This document shows, piece by piece, positions 36,963 to 48,668 of a stretch of 64,000 bases of DNA. This DNA comes from Burhinus oedicnemus. Its lineage: Eukaryota; Chordata; Aves; Charadriiformes; Burhinidae. The notes under the pieces were generated by a model. It saw nothing but the letters and a program-made list of their open reading frames with translations. It did not search any database and was not told the origin of the DNA. Where the stretch lies: NCBI GenBank assembly GCA_008921705.1, contig VFFE01007917.1, forward strand, positions 394,946-458,945. The letters are read 5' to 3'. Position 1 is the stretch's first letter. Each line of letters begins with the position of its first letter. The position numbers and the translations under genes are program-made.

Positions 36963-39900
36963 ATAGGCCTGGTTTGTTATAAATCCTCCATGCCCATTAA
37001 CCTCTGAACTGCACTGATGATATCTCTTCCGAGCTAAATTGCCTGTATTTCCAGACATTTGTTTGTTCACTTAGAGGTCTATTGGCAGCAGGAGGGGAAG
37101 AACAGCCCGTTGCTGACTAGGACTCATGGATTATAAATGAAAATTCTTTCTCTCCTTGTAAGATGATGCTTTGAGACATGTAGCAAAATGGATGGCTCTA
37201 GTTTATGTGCTCACAGGTGGAGGCCAACAGTAGAAAGTTAGTCTCACCAATGCCAAAAATATCCCAGCAGCATAGTGGGAGTACTGGATCCATCCCCACA
37301 GCTGCATCCTACCCAGCAAAACCTCTGTGCCAATGCATGAAGTCACCTGCCGTCACCGTGCTCTTGCTGCAGCACCAGCAGCGAGGGGCCGAGCAGGGCC
37401 GGCACGCTGCTCCGCAGAGCCAGGGATGGCAACACAGCCTCCGGAATAGACCAAAACCAGGACAGGCTCCTGTCCCAGGGGCACGGCCAGAGCTGGGTGC
37501 TGGCCCCACGCAACCACCGATGGGAAGATTGCAGGTCGGGGCTGTTGTCCCAGAACTTTTGCTCTCGTTATCGCCCAGGAGGGAGCAGCCTGCTCATCCC
37601 TCAGGGATGCAAAGCCAGCTGCAAGGACACAGCATGCAGCATTGCCACCCTCTGCCCCTGCCCAGGACCCCACCTCCGGGGACAGCCTGCTGCCACGTTC
37701 CTGGGGCATCTCTGCTCCCACTTTCCCTGCTGCTGACGCCTTGCAAGGTTACATCAAGTCCTCTGATCATACGCTAGCCTTTTTCTTCTGCCAGGAGGAA
37801 TAATGCCTTGGTGGCTGCAGGGTTGGTTGGCTGGTTGTTGTTAAAACAAGAAAAGAACAAAATAAAATGTACAACAGGAGCACAGAATTGGGAAGCTGCA
37901 TTAGATGTAAATTCGCTTTTCCTTCCCTGCAGCACAGTATGTCTCCGCTGAGACTGTCCCTGAACAACAGGCTTGGTGCAAGCCACGGGCTTTGTCCTTT
38001 TGGGTAGCTTTGCACAGAGTTACGCCACTGAGCTCCTGAAGAGAAAACCCTGTAGATGTCAGTAACTCCCAAACAGCCTCCAACAGGACCTACCAAGCAG
38101 TTTCTTAGTAAACATGGCCTTAGCACTTCCAGGAGGCATTTCAGCTCATTGGAAACATGCTGAACAGCATTTCCAGTATCCTGACTTTAAAATAAAACCT
38201 TGGAAGCAGCAAGCGTGCTGGCATTTCCAATACGGACCTCCTGCCTTCGTCACTGTTATGTGTATTTAAACTTACGGTTCCAAAATAACATCTTACTTCC
38301 ATACATCATTACACCCATTTAAGCATGGGTTCCATCTGATCTGTTTTGGAGCCAATTCCTCAGTCTTTCCCCCTTGCCATGGGTGTGGGTCCCCAAACGC
38401 TGCGGGTGGTGGGAACAGGAGCTGTTCCCCCAGGTGCTCCGGCACACTGCCTCCCCCCTTCCAGGCCCCAGGCTTTGTACTGGGGACATCCTCCACCAGC
38501 CACTGGTGGCTTATGGAAACCACCCCCAGCTTTCTACCCCTGCCTCCTGGTTCACCTTGTGCCCTGGGAACAGGTCTGAAAAAGCCTTCTGTGTGAGCTA
38601 CTCATGAACGATTTGGGAACTTTGCTGCCTAGGCTTTGTCACACCCTGCTCCGACTTGTGTCAGGGGCTTTCCAGCTAATTTCCATGTCCCAGTTATAGT
38701 TCATAGCTCCTCTGAACCCACCAGTGGGCCAAAGCCAAGAGCTGCAATGAAGAGCGTGGCTTATATGTGCCCCATAAAGGTACGTACAACTGCATACCTG
38801 CTTTTCTGCGCAGCTGCAGGAGTCGCGCACACACAAACATCTTGCCGGCAAGGAATTAAACAACCTGGGGTAGGTTTTTTGCATAGCAGAGGGTAGGAAG
38901 CTATAACAATCCATGATTTTTCAGATCATTCATGTTTTTGCTGCTCTGCCAGTAACAACTCCTGATTTCCATGGCAACCCTTGCATTCTTCAGTACGTGG
39001 TACTTTTTGCTTATGTGGAGCACTAAGCCCACGTACCGGGATGACCAAGCTCCCCAAACAGCCAACAGAAAGTTCCCGACGCAAACACTTCACCATGTCC
39101 GTCCTGCTGTCCTGGCCGTGCATCTGCACGTTTCCCACTGCCTGGGAGAGAACGGTATCACCAGGACGTACACTACTGTCTGTTCCCCATCCAAGAGCTC
39201 ATTTTAAACTTGGCCGTGGTTTCTATTTTAATCCCACACACACATTTTTGGAAACACTTACTAAACTATTAACACATTTATATGAAAGGAAAGATGGTGA
39301 TTAGCATTTCCCCCCCATCATTTCTTTTTGTGTCAATTTTTTGGCTCACACGCTGCAGCAGAACGTGGTTACAGCCGCGCATACAATTCTAGCGGGTGTG
39401 AATTCCTTCACAGCATAAACTTGATTTACCCCTGCCTCACTTTGTTTTTGCTCCATTTCTATACACACTATTTCACCAACACTCCCGTGCTTGGAATAAG
39501 ATGAACATCACAAGCTTTACCCAAAGCGTACCGAAGCCAACATGAGAACTTCATCTGGGTTCAGTGTGTGTTTTAACAGGCCTGTGTTAATGGCTCTTTA
39601 AGACAGTCGATTTGCCTGGTCCAGCCCTTACACATCTCCTTTCTACACCTATTGAGCTGTTTTCATAAGTAAGAATCATTTCCAATGTAAAGAAGCAGCA
39701 ATTAGTACATTTATTTATTTTACTGTAATTCACACCGCAGCACTAGCAGTCTCTGATGGCCAAGGCGCAGAATAAATAAACAAAGTCTGCTTGAACTATC
39801 TTAAATTTCTCCCATATGATGGGTCAGAGGAAAAGCAAGGCTGCTGTGGGATCTCTGGCCACATGAAATCGTGTGTGCAAAGATGTAACCAACAGGGCTG

Positions 39901-42900
39901 CAAATTAGTGCAGAGGAGAGGGCTGAAGAGCGGCGCTAACGAAGCACAGCAGCTCAGAGCTGGGGAGGTAACCCAGCCACAGTGAGCTCCAGCGGTGCCT
40001 CCTTCCTGGATAGAAAGTCCTCTTGGCTTAATTTCCAGTGGCATTTTTTCTTCACTGCATTCAAATCTTATTTGACACTTCCTAGCAGAGGAGCTGCATT
40101 CGTTGTGGAGATGGTACCCATGACTAAGGGATCGCAGGCATGGATGGGGTACTGCATCAGAAGACTGCGGAGGAGGACACGACAGGAGATTCTGCCCAAA
40201 ACAAGAATACCAGTGTTTCTTTGGGTAAAGACGACTCTGAGCATATCCCAAGTCCACACTGACTTGGCCGAGGGAGCCAAATTTATCACTTGTGGATTTA
40301 GAAGAATGAAGTTACGCAGCTTACAGGTGGGGTTTGACCTTCTTTTGATTTTGTGGGCACTTCTAATTTCCCTAGTAGAGGCACAGGCCATTGGATACTG
40401 GTTTCCCAACAACAGGCTTGCTTCACTTAACCGCCTCTCATGGGCTCCTTTAAAGTTCCCCAGGTCCTGCTGGACACGGGGCTGGGACAGCCTCACGCTT
40501 CTGCTTCCATGGAAAGCTCAGCTTTTCTTAGACTTCCCAGACTAACTACCAGGCCAGTGAGCAGAAAGAAAAAAGCAGCTAAGGAAACAGCATCTACCCA
40601 CATCTCTCAATAGCAGCACTTGCCTGAGATGTTGGGACACCCTGGTATTTATGTTTAGCACAGGAAATAAATGCCCTGAATCGCAAAACACATCATCCAC
40701 GTGAAGCGCTCAGCTGGCAGAAGTACAACAAGAGTACAGGCTGGTTTAACAGAGGTGAATTAAACCAGGTGCACCCAGCCAAATCCCATGCTCGGCCAGA
40801 AGGCAGGTAGCCAGATTCGAAGGTGTGAAGGTGCAGGTGGTGGTCTCTCCATCTCGCATTTTCTGTTCAATGCAGCCAGGCTGCTCAGTCACCCCCTCCT
40901 CCCCAAGCAGTGCCCTCGCAGCCTCCAGACAGGGGGCTCAGCTGCAAACCTGCTCTCTCCCTTCTTGGCGTCGGATACAGCTCATTGCAGATGGACAGAG
41001 CCCCTTCCGGACAAAAGCCACGGGTGGCCAAGAGTTTCATCTGCGGGTGATTTCCAGCAGAGACACACCACACTCAAATGTATCGCAGATGTTCGTGCAA
41101 GATGAAACCCTAACCCTGACATGGATGCTCCACCAGAAGTGTCCCTTACAGTCCTGAGCCATCTTTTTTGCATCCAGGTTTTCCCCCCTGAATTTGATGT
41201 ATATCAACAATATAGTGGGAAGAGGTGTTTCCATATAAAGCCTACGTCCTTTGCTTTCTTCATGAAAGAATCTAATCTAATCACTGCTGAGACAGCAGAG
41301 CCATCGGTGCAGAGAGCTGAGCAGCATATCAGGGAGAAGAGTGTACCGCTCTCCTTACGGGTTCGCACGGGGCAGCGCAGAAAACCAATATATTGATTAA
41401 AAACTCAACGCCTTTCCCTTGACTTACAGCAACTACAAGAATAAATAAAAGCCAACTCATTTTGTAAAGAGCAGCTCTCAACATCTCTCATTTGCTCCTG
41501 GCCCTGGAAGGCCTAGACTCCTACCGGCATCTTTTGAAAAGCATAGGAACGATGCTATTATGTTGGGTACCGTGTTGCTTCCCACCTTCCTTGAAGGCTG
41601 TTCCTTGACACGGGGTGAAGTCTCGCATATGCCAGCGATCCCCAGAGCTGGGCTCGCAAAGAAGGACCACTTCAGAAGCTGAACTTCAAGGAAGAGGTAT
41701 AAAGCTAAGGACCACGCAAGAAACAATCCACTTCTTCAGGCTGGAGGGCCTGAGAGAAAGCCCAGCCAATGCGCTGTTGATGAGCTCTATTTAGATGAGA
41801 GTCAGTAAGGCAGCCAGCAAACGTTACTGCAGACGCAGCTGACAAAACCTTGTCATAACACGTTTCTTAGACAGAAAGGAGTCACTCAGGTTTATGCTGG
41901 CATTCAGACAAAGAAATGTGGGGAGAAGGGTCTGTATGGCCTCCACGCACACACAAGGATCCTGAGCAAGGGAAGAAATCTCATGAGGTGGAGAACAAAG
42001 ACAGAGGTTGGACTTTGGAGGTGGAAGTCCTCAGCGTGTTACCACAGGCTACAGGTGGTCACCACATGAGCAAGCGAAATGGAGCCTGTGAGTAGAGCGA
42101 TGACAGGTCTACAGTCACGAGCAATTTTCTCTAAGATGCACTTATGCATCTGCTCTAGATTAACACTGTTTTACTTAAAATGAACTTTTTGGAGATATTT
42201 AAGCAGGTAAGCAGCTGCACCCAAGCATAAGGAGAAAACGTGGGTGAGCAGACATGGGGACACTTGACAGGTTGGGTAATGTCAGTCCCGTCACTGAGAT
42301 AACAACCAGAGCACATCGGAGACCGCATCAGGGGACATGAAGGGCAGCAACGGCTCAGATCAGCAGTACAGGATACGATCACTGCAACAAAATGCCGAGC
42401 AGTGAGGACTTGCAAGAGTTTTGAAAAACTGGGATAAAGAGGATCAAAGTTGTTGGTCTGCTTCAGCTAGAAACTGTGAAACCCAGGCTTTATAGCTTGG
42501 GGGCAAGAGACCAGTGCAGAAGACTTGTTCCCTGTAGTTAAAATACTTCCACCAACTCAGCCTGGCCAGGAAGGAGTCATGAGCTGGCATACTCAGCCCT
42601 TGCTTACCTCGGTGTTCTTCAGTATCTGAGTTTATTTTTACAGGCCCTATAAAAAAAAAAAGCCCAAAGCCTACATTAATAACTACACCATTCAGACTCA
42701 CATAATACTCAAATACAACCAATAACCATGCAGATGAATGAACTAGACTCAGGTACAGGAGAGAACAGCTTCAAAGGCTGAGTGGTAAGGTATACACAAA
42801 CACCTAATAAATATGACAAAAACCCCATTAGACCAAGAAGAGCCGACCTGACCTTGAGGCCGAGGAAGCAGGAGGAAGGCACTCACGTGGCTGAGGCAAA

Positions 42901-43309
42901 GGGGATGTAAAAGCAGGCAAGGAGTTTCCTGAGGGCCAGCCCCGAACCACGACTGAGGCACTTGGGGCAGGACAGCAGCAAAGCTCCTCCTCAAAGACCA
43001 GAGCGGGTTTGCTCCTCTGCAAGTGCCCAGTCAGAAGCGATTACTTTTGTCAGCCAGCAGTACTCCATACCAGTGGGCAACACAGGTTAAGCTTAGACCT
43101 TTTGTCCAAGACAGAACTTCAGCCTTGTGAAACCCAACACAAGGGGCTGGGCCCACGGAAACGGTCCATTGAGTTTTCAGCACTAAGTCACCCACAGCAG
43201 TAACACGTCCTCCAAAATCCAGCTAATCCACCTGCAGCCCCTGACTGTCCCAGCATCTGGAGACCCCTGGTCATATTGCACACTGCTGCACACTTAACAA
43301 GGGAGGAGG

Positions 43310-43440
43310 ACTCCAGGGACCAGGTTGGATGGGGCTTTGACTAACCTGGTCTAGTGGAAGGCGTCCCTGCCCGTGGCAGGGGGGTTGGAATGAGATGATC
43401 TTTAAGGTCCCTTCCAGCCCAAACCATTCTCTGATTTGAT
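43310..43440 (+). mobile_element. CR1 LINE 3' tail fragment
   Basis: This is a plus-oriented CR1 3' end of about 130 bp. It starts near GACCAGGTTGGATGGGGC, runs through CTAACCTGGTCTAGTGG and TGGCAGGGGGGTTGGAA, and ends with AAACCATTCTCTGATTTGAT, a degraded form of the ATTCTATG terminal repeat. It is heavily 5'-truncated with no coding content. The mutated terminal repeat suggests it is older than the copy at 20468. Confidence 0.92.
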
Positions 43441-46400
43441 GACCGGTCACCCACGTTGGCTCTACGGCATGGAGATACTGAACAGCACACAGGGGAGGTG
43501 GCCAGCCGTGGTGCACGGTGCCTGTAGAGCGACAGGTCTTTGTGGCCTCTCTGCTTCCCCCACCCTAAGGCCACCTGAGCACAAGCAAGAGGCAAGGAAC
43601 TACTTGTTAACATGTCACTGCTGCATAGAGCAGGGACCATGCGAGGCTCTCCAACCAACCACCATGGTGTGGGTATCATCGGGTGCACCAGGTCCAGCAG
43701 CCTGTGCTGTGCAGGAGTTCGGATTTTAAATTCTTAATTGCATCCTTCAAAACCCAACTCTCCAAGCACATGTAGAGCCAATAAGTGCCAGCAGACAGTG
43801 AGCTGCTCTTGCCTAGTCCCCTACTGTCAACCTTTTCATTTCTTCAGCCTGAACCACAGGACACGGATGGCAGTCCCAGCCTGCTCTTTTTCAGAGGCCA
43901 AGGCACAGGGATTTCACATATATGTTCTAGTTCAGGTTTTCCTCTCATTTCTTTAAGAGACTTAATTCCTTCAGTGCTTGGATTCCAGGATTTTAATGGC
44001 TTTAGCTCTGTTTCCCCCTTTCCTGCTCTGCATCTAATACTTCAGCCCATAAATCTCAGCAAGCACACAGCACAACAACAGATAAAGAAAGCTGTATAGC
44101 CAATAAAACACGCTGGAAAGAACCAACATAAAACCCACCCAATACAAGGATTATAAACAATGGAAGAAAAGGCAGACAAAGTCAGATTAAGGGTTGCTGT
44201 CAAAGTTCAAATAAGTCTAAGAAAAGGTGTTGTATGATAGCTTAATTAAACTACCGTAGATCATAGTCAACGATGTATCATTCTGCTGATGGAAAAGCTT
44301 CAGGAGAGCAGATGAATACAGGACAAGGTAAGTTTGGGATGTTTTTTGCAAATACGGTGCTGTGCTAGTGGCTGAGGGCTCCCCCTCTCCTCATCTCCCA
44401 CATCCCTACACACCTCTCCTCTACCAGAGACGCACATTTGGAAGGGGTCTGATGGACCCATTTCCTTTAAGGAGGACATAAATGCACATCCCCATCCCAT
44501 CAACCATCCTCCGGTACGGTATGCATGCAAGACCTCACATGGCATCACCTTGCGCGTCTGTGCAATGATGGCCACAATTAACATTAATAACTACTTCGCT
44601 CCATAGATTTAGTCATTTTCCTCTGGGTAATTATGATCTTTCTTCCTCTCCCCAACACTCATTTCAAATCCTCGTGGGTACTGTGCAGCCAGCTGATTTT
44701 ACATTTATCTCGGTTCTATTTGTTTGACACATTTCAAGCAAGCTCTGCTGAAAAACACTACAAAGCCAAAAACTCCTGCTCGTTAATAACATTCACATCA
44801 CCTCTTTCTTAGCTTCTTTAACATGCTGCTTTTATTTGGTCTAATTGCAACTCTCAGCATGATTAATCACAACATTTTTGTGGGGAGCTGGGGAATTTGA
44901 TATCCCTGTCCTCATATGGATCTGATCACATTCATGCCGAGAGTCCAGGCACGCTCCCTGCAATCTTAATGTAAAAGCTTAGTGTCAAATGATCCTCCTT
45001 GTCTAGTACATGCTAATTACTCGTTCTGCTATATTCACCTAGGTCCCAAACATGGACTAAAGACTGAAGCTAGATAATGTGGTTCCGCCCTGGGAGATAA
45101 AGCTTTCCTCTTCCAAAGGTCTATCTTCCTCTGCGTAGGCTCTCCTTTTCTCCATTTCACCTCTGGACCCAGACCATTTACCAGATAAAAGGTTAGCAGG
45201 GATGCTGGAAGTTTAAAGAATTAAAATTATACCAAGGAAGACTCTTAACCCAAGGGGCTGAGTCTCTTTGGAGAGAGACTGCAGAAATGTTAACAGGCAC
45301 TATGGAAAGCAAGCTCAGAATTAATCAATGATAAGTTTTTCAAATGCAGAAAGATAAGCATCACCAAAGAAGCCTCCTCAAAACCAAGTTTCGATTCTTG
45401 CAATAGTTACAACTTTAAAAATTGTTTTTTGTTTTTTGTTTTTTTTTTCATTTTGTAGTGTTACTGCTGAAAAGTTCTTAAATCAGCAATCTTGGAATAT
45501 CATCTTTTTCATATAGAAGGTAATGGCAAAGCTGCCATGGATTTTAAAGAAACACGAAGAGCATCAGTGTACTTTTCTGAAGCATCATCTGGAGGTCACA
45601 CATTAATATTTGAAGATGACACAGCCTTGCTTCCCACTGTACTGGTAGTAGCAGCACAACCGCAGTTAGCTTCTCCAGTACAAGCTGAACCTTTCCAGTT
45701 AAGTGACGATGTAGTGTCTTAGCCACTTTTCACCTTCCACACCCAGCCTTCCCCCTCCCCAAACCAGCTGGAGAAAGGGCTCGGGCTGTTTCCCGGGAGT
45801 GGACTTTCGTCCCCCATGTACTCCCACCGAGGCAGACTGTCAGCCTCGATTAAAACCACATGGACACCAACAAGCATCTCCTACCCACTGCTCTCCCAGG
45901 CTGCCTATTCCCCACATCATTTGCTTTACAAAGCCCTTTAATTAAATAGTAAAGGCCCACTGATTATCACCTACTCGGAAAATACCGTTTGAAATAAGGG
46001 GATTAACTGCAGGCTCCTACTCGGTAGACCTGGATTTTCATCTTTTTCTTGCTGATCTCCTACAAGTGCTATTCCCCTTTTGGTGCTTCACCAGATGTTA
46101 CCACTTCTACGCTGAAAGGCTGAGAAAGCAAAGAGCTAAATGCGGAATTCAGCATGGCATGGGAAAGGGGAAGGAGCCCTTTGGCAGGAGGCAGAAGATC
46201 AAACCAGGTTGGGTATCCCGTATTCCTGAGCGCGCCGGTGGCTGCATGCATGGAAGGGTGGCTGGTGCAGCAGAGGCAGGGAGCCGTGATGCTGGCCAGC
46301 CCCTCCCCTCGCCAGGACCCTCAGGACACCGCTGTGGCTCACAAGGGGCAGCAACTGGGCACCAAATCTGCATTTGATGCTGTTCCCAGCCCTGCAGAGA

Positions 46401-47933
46401 CAGGCGCCATACAGAAAGGCAGTCCCGCCTTCCCATGCGAGCGTGCATGAAGCTGGCTGGCAGCTTACCATAAATCACCCCTGCTCCAGCCAGCAATAGG
46501 TGACGGGGTGATACCTGTACAACCGCACCGGCAGAAGGTGACAATAACGGGATGTGACACTCCTAGAACCCTCCGCCTAAAATCTCTGGTTGTTTACTGA
46601 GAATTTCTCACATGTGCACATCTGCAACTCTTCGTAGCCCTGACAACAGGCTCCACGTGAAACGGTATCTCTGGGTTTAAGGTATTCAACCCCCAAAATA
46701 AAATGGAAATGCAGGCTCTGCAAAGCCCTGCAGAGCACAGGATAGCCCTGCCAAAACCGACACCTCACAATTTCTCACTTATCTCAGCTGGTCCCTGCGC
46801 CAATGCCTTTTCCAGGTGCCCAACTCCCAGACTCCCCCCACCAATGCTTGAGCAAGATTTGACTGCAAAAAACAGCCCTGAAAAAGCATCACTGCTCTGA
46901 AATCACATCATTTTGCTTATGGGCTTGAGTGCTTTAAGAAAAAAAGCCTTTCCACCACTCTATAATTTTAAAAAAACCCACCACCTAAGTCACCAATGAT
47001 ATTCTAAACTAATGTTAAATTGCATTTACACAGGTACGTGTTGTCGTGCTCTTGACCATTACATAGAGAAAGGTAGAATCTGTAGGAAGAGCTTGTGTCA
47101 CTTCTACCAAAGTAAGTTTGAAATAACTACAAATAAGATAATCAACAACCGTCTAGCTACAAAGAATAAAAAGATCTGTAACTTAACAAATTACGGGCTA
47201 GAGAGGTTATCTAACCATACCCTTTCTTCAGATTCCCTGTTTAGATTTGCCAGGTGTAAGGGACGGCATGAGACTTGCATCTTCCATGGATACAAGGCAG
47301 TCCGGAGGGGTTAATGGGAGTTTTTGCATTCCCATAGAGCAGCTGCAGGTCGGTGTCTGCACAAGCTCATCTCAGCCACGCCGTCCCTATCGCTCACGGC
47401 ACAAAACACACTCGGAGTGAAGGCTGGGACTTTGTCTGCTGTATGTTATGCTACACACGGTCAGAAAATCTATCAAAGTACATGCCTGAGCAGCCTATTT
47501 CAGCTTTTAATGTCGCTTAATATAGACTTCTGAGAAGTATCTTCAGTTCAGACACGGCTAACTTGAGAGCACAGCAGGAACGTTAAACACAGAGAGCTTT
47601 GAAACACAGCGGTACGCACAGTGAAGCGGCAGCGCCCAGACCAGCGTAGGTCCCCATCAAGCTGGAGAGCTCTGCCAAGCAAGTCCCTCGTCAGCCACCG
47701 CTTCCCTCCCCAAAGGGCTCCTTCCCCTTGCAAGGGGCAAGAAAACACCCGTAGCTACACAACATGTCTTTGTTCCTGCTACACACCATACACCCCTTTT
47801 TGCTGATTTTTTCCCCTCAGCCAAGCGCTTTCTCAGGTGAGTTACGTCTGGAAAGGAGCACAGAGGCAGCAGCAGGAGGTACAGCCCTTATAGCACACTG
47901 ATGGCAGATTCGGTAATGGGTGAAGGCACTAAG
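43441..47933. other. Unique non-coding stretch with one weak exon candidate
   Basis: No gene is firmly recognised. The only protein-like frame is at 45471-45722. AT-rich sequence at about 44.6-45.05 kb has several TAAT cores and could be regulatory, but nothing in the sequence alone proves it. Other open frames overlap each other on both strands in GC-rich DNA near 46.1-46.5 kb and look like chance. Confidence 0.5.
45471..45722 (+). other. Weak candidate terminal exon or chance ORF
   Basis: Eighty-three sense codons run to a TAG at 45720-45722. The composition is protein-like and not low-complexity, with acidic and hydrophobic clusters (SGGHTLIFEDDTALLPTVLV). Upstream lies a strong T-rich tract ending TTTTGTAG at 45458, which resembles a splice acceptor. 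However, the frame has a TGA at 45468-45470, just after that acceptor, so the tract cannot serve this frame. The weaker acceptor CATATAG at 45510-45516 could. I do not recognise the protein, and there is no AATAAA close downstream. A chance open frame is the most likely explanation. Confidence 0.15.
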
Positions 47934-48668
47934 ATCATAGAATCATCTTGGTTGGAAGAGATCTTTAAGACCATCAAGCCGAACCATTAACGTAACACTG
48001 CCAAAACCACCACTAAACCATGTCCCTCAGCACCACGTCTGCCCACCTTTTAAATACCTCCAGGGATGGCGACTCAACCACTTCCCTGGGCAGCCTGTTC
48101 CAATGCTTGATAACCCTTTCGGGGAAGAAATTTTTCCTAATATCCATCCTAAACCTCCCCTGGCACAACTTGAGGCCATTTCCTCTTGTTCTATCGCTTG
48201 TTACTTGGGAGAAGAGACCAATACCCACCTCTCCACAACCTCCTTTCAGGTAGTTGTAGAGAGCGAGAAGGTCTCCCCTCAGCCTCCTCTTCTCCAGGCT
48301 GAACAACCCCAGTTCCCTCAGCTGCTCCTCAGAAGACTTGTGCTCCAGACCCCTCACCGGCTTCGTTGCCCTTCTCTGGACACGCTCCAGCACCTCAGTG
48401 TCTTTCTTGTTGTGAGGGGCCCAAAACTGAACACAATATTCGAGGTGGGGCCTCACCAGTGCCAAGTACAGGGGGACAATCACTGCCCTAGTCCTGCTGG
48501 CCACACTATTTCTGGCCAGGATGCTGTTGGCCTTCTTGGCCACCTGGGCACACTGCTGGCTCATATTCAGCAAACTGTTGACCAACACCCCCAGGTCCTT
48601 TTCCGCCGGGCAGCTTTCCAGCCACTCTTCCCCAAATCTGCACTGCATGCTGCTCTTCATACAACCAA
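47934..48668 (-). mobile_element. CR1 LINE fragment (CR1-J/Y-like), longest copy in the window
   Basis: This is a minus-oriented CR1 of a subfamily distinct from the other copies. The plus strand begins ATCATAGAATCATCTTGG and contains CCACCACTAAACCATGTCCC and CACTTCCCTGGGCAGCCTG, blocks I associate with CR1-J/Y elements of neoavian birds. The minus strand carries a continuous ORF2 C-terminal frame. Homology ends near 48655-48668, before the region encoding the FADD catalytic motif, so the copy is 5'-truncated and inactive. The plus-strand open frame across the same region is an antisense shadow. Confidence 0.95.
48013..48660 (-). pseudogene. CR1 ORF2 reverse-transcriptase C-terminal remnant, frame intact
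   Basis: On the minus strand about 215 codons of CR1 ORF2 remain open without a stop or frameshift. Blocks in order are [97 protein letters not shown] and [19 protein letters not shown]. The frame ends at the expected CR1 stop position near 48013. It covers the thumb and C-terminal region only; the endonuclease domain, fingers/palm and the FADD catalytic motif are missing. The open frame continues about 40 codons upstream into non-CR1 sequence, so its first ATG is not authentic. A small in-frame loss is visible between NSILA and SVASR relative to the usual ILGCI spacing. Intactness implies a fairly recent insertion or chance survival, not function. Confidence 0.88.

Larger units (their letters stand above)
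33261..43309. other. Unique non-coding stretch with multiple homopolymers
   Basis: No gene is recognised. It holds an A/C-rich low-complexity segment (35868-35940), A12 (35997-36008), A19 (36359-36377), a 62-nt pyrimidine tract (36901-36962) and A12 near 42650-42661. Overlapping open frames at 39796-40545 on both strands are long for the composition but have no recognisable domain. A 190-codon open frame at 37205-37777 lies in GC-rich DNA and looks like chance. Confidence 0.5.

Noticed and set aside
36963..36966. Splice acceptor after the long polypyrimidine tract
   Set aside because: No convincing open exon or donor follows. The tract is better explained as simple sequence.
37205..37777. 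190-codon plus-strand open frame
   Set aside because: The translation is proline-, glutamine- and cysteine-rich as expected from GC-rich non-coding DNA. An overlapping minus-strand frame is also open, and no domain is visible.
41106..41120. Telomere-like CCCTAACCCT
   Set aside because: Fewer than two full units; expected by chance in 64 kb.
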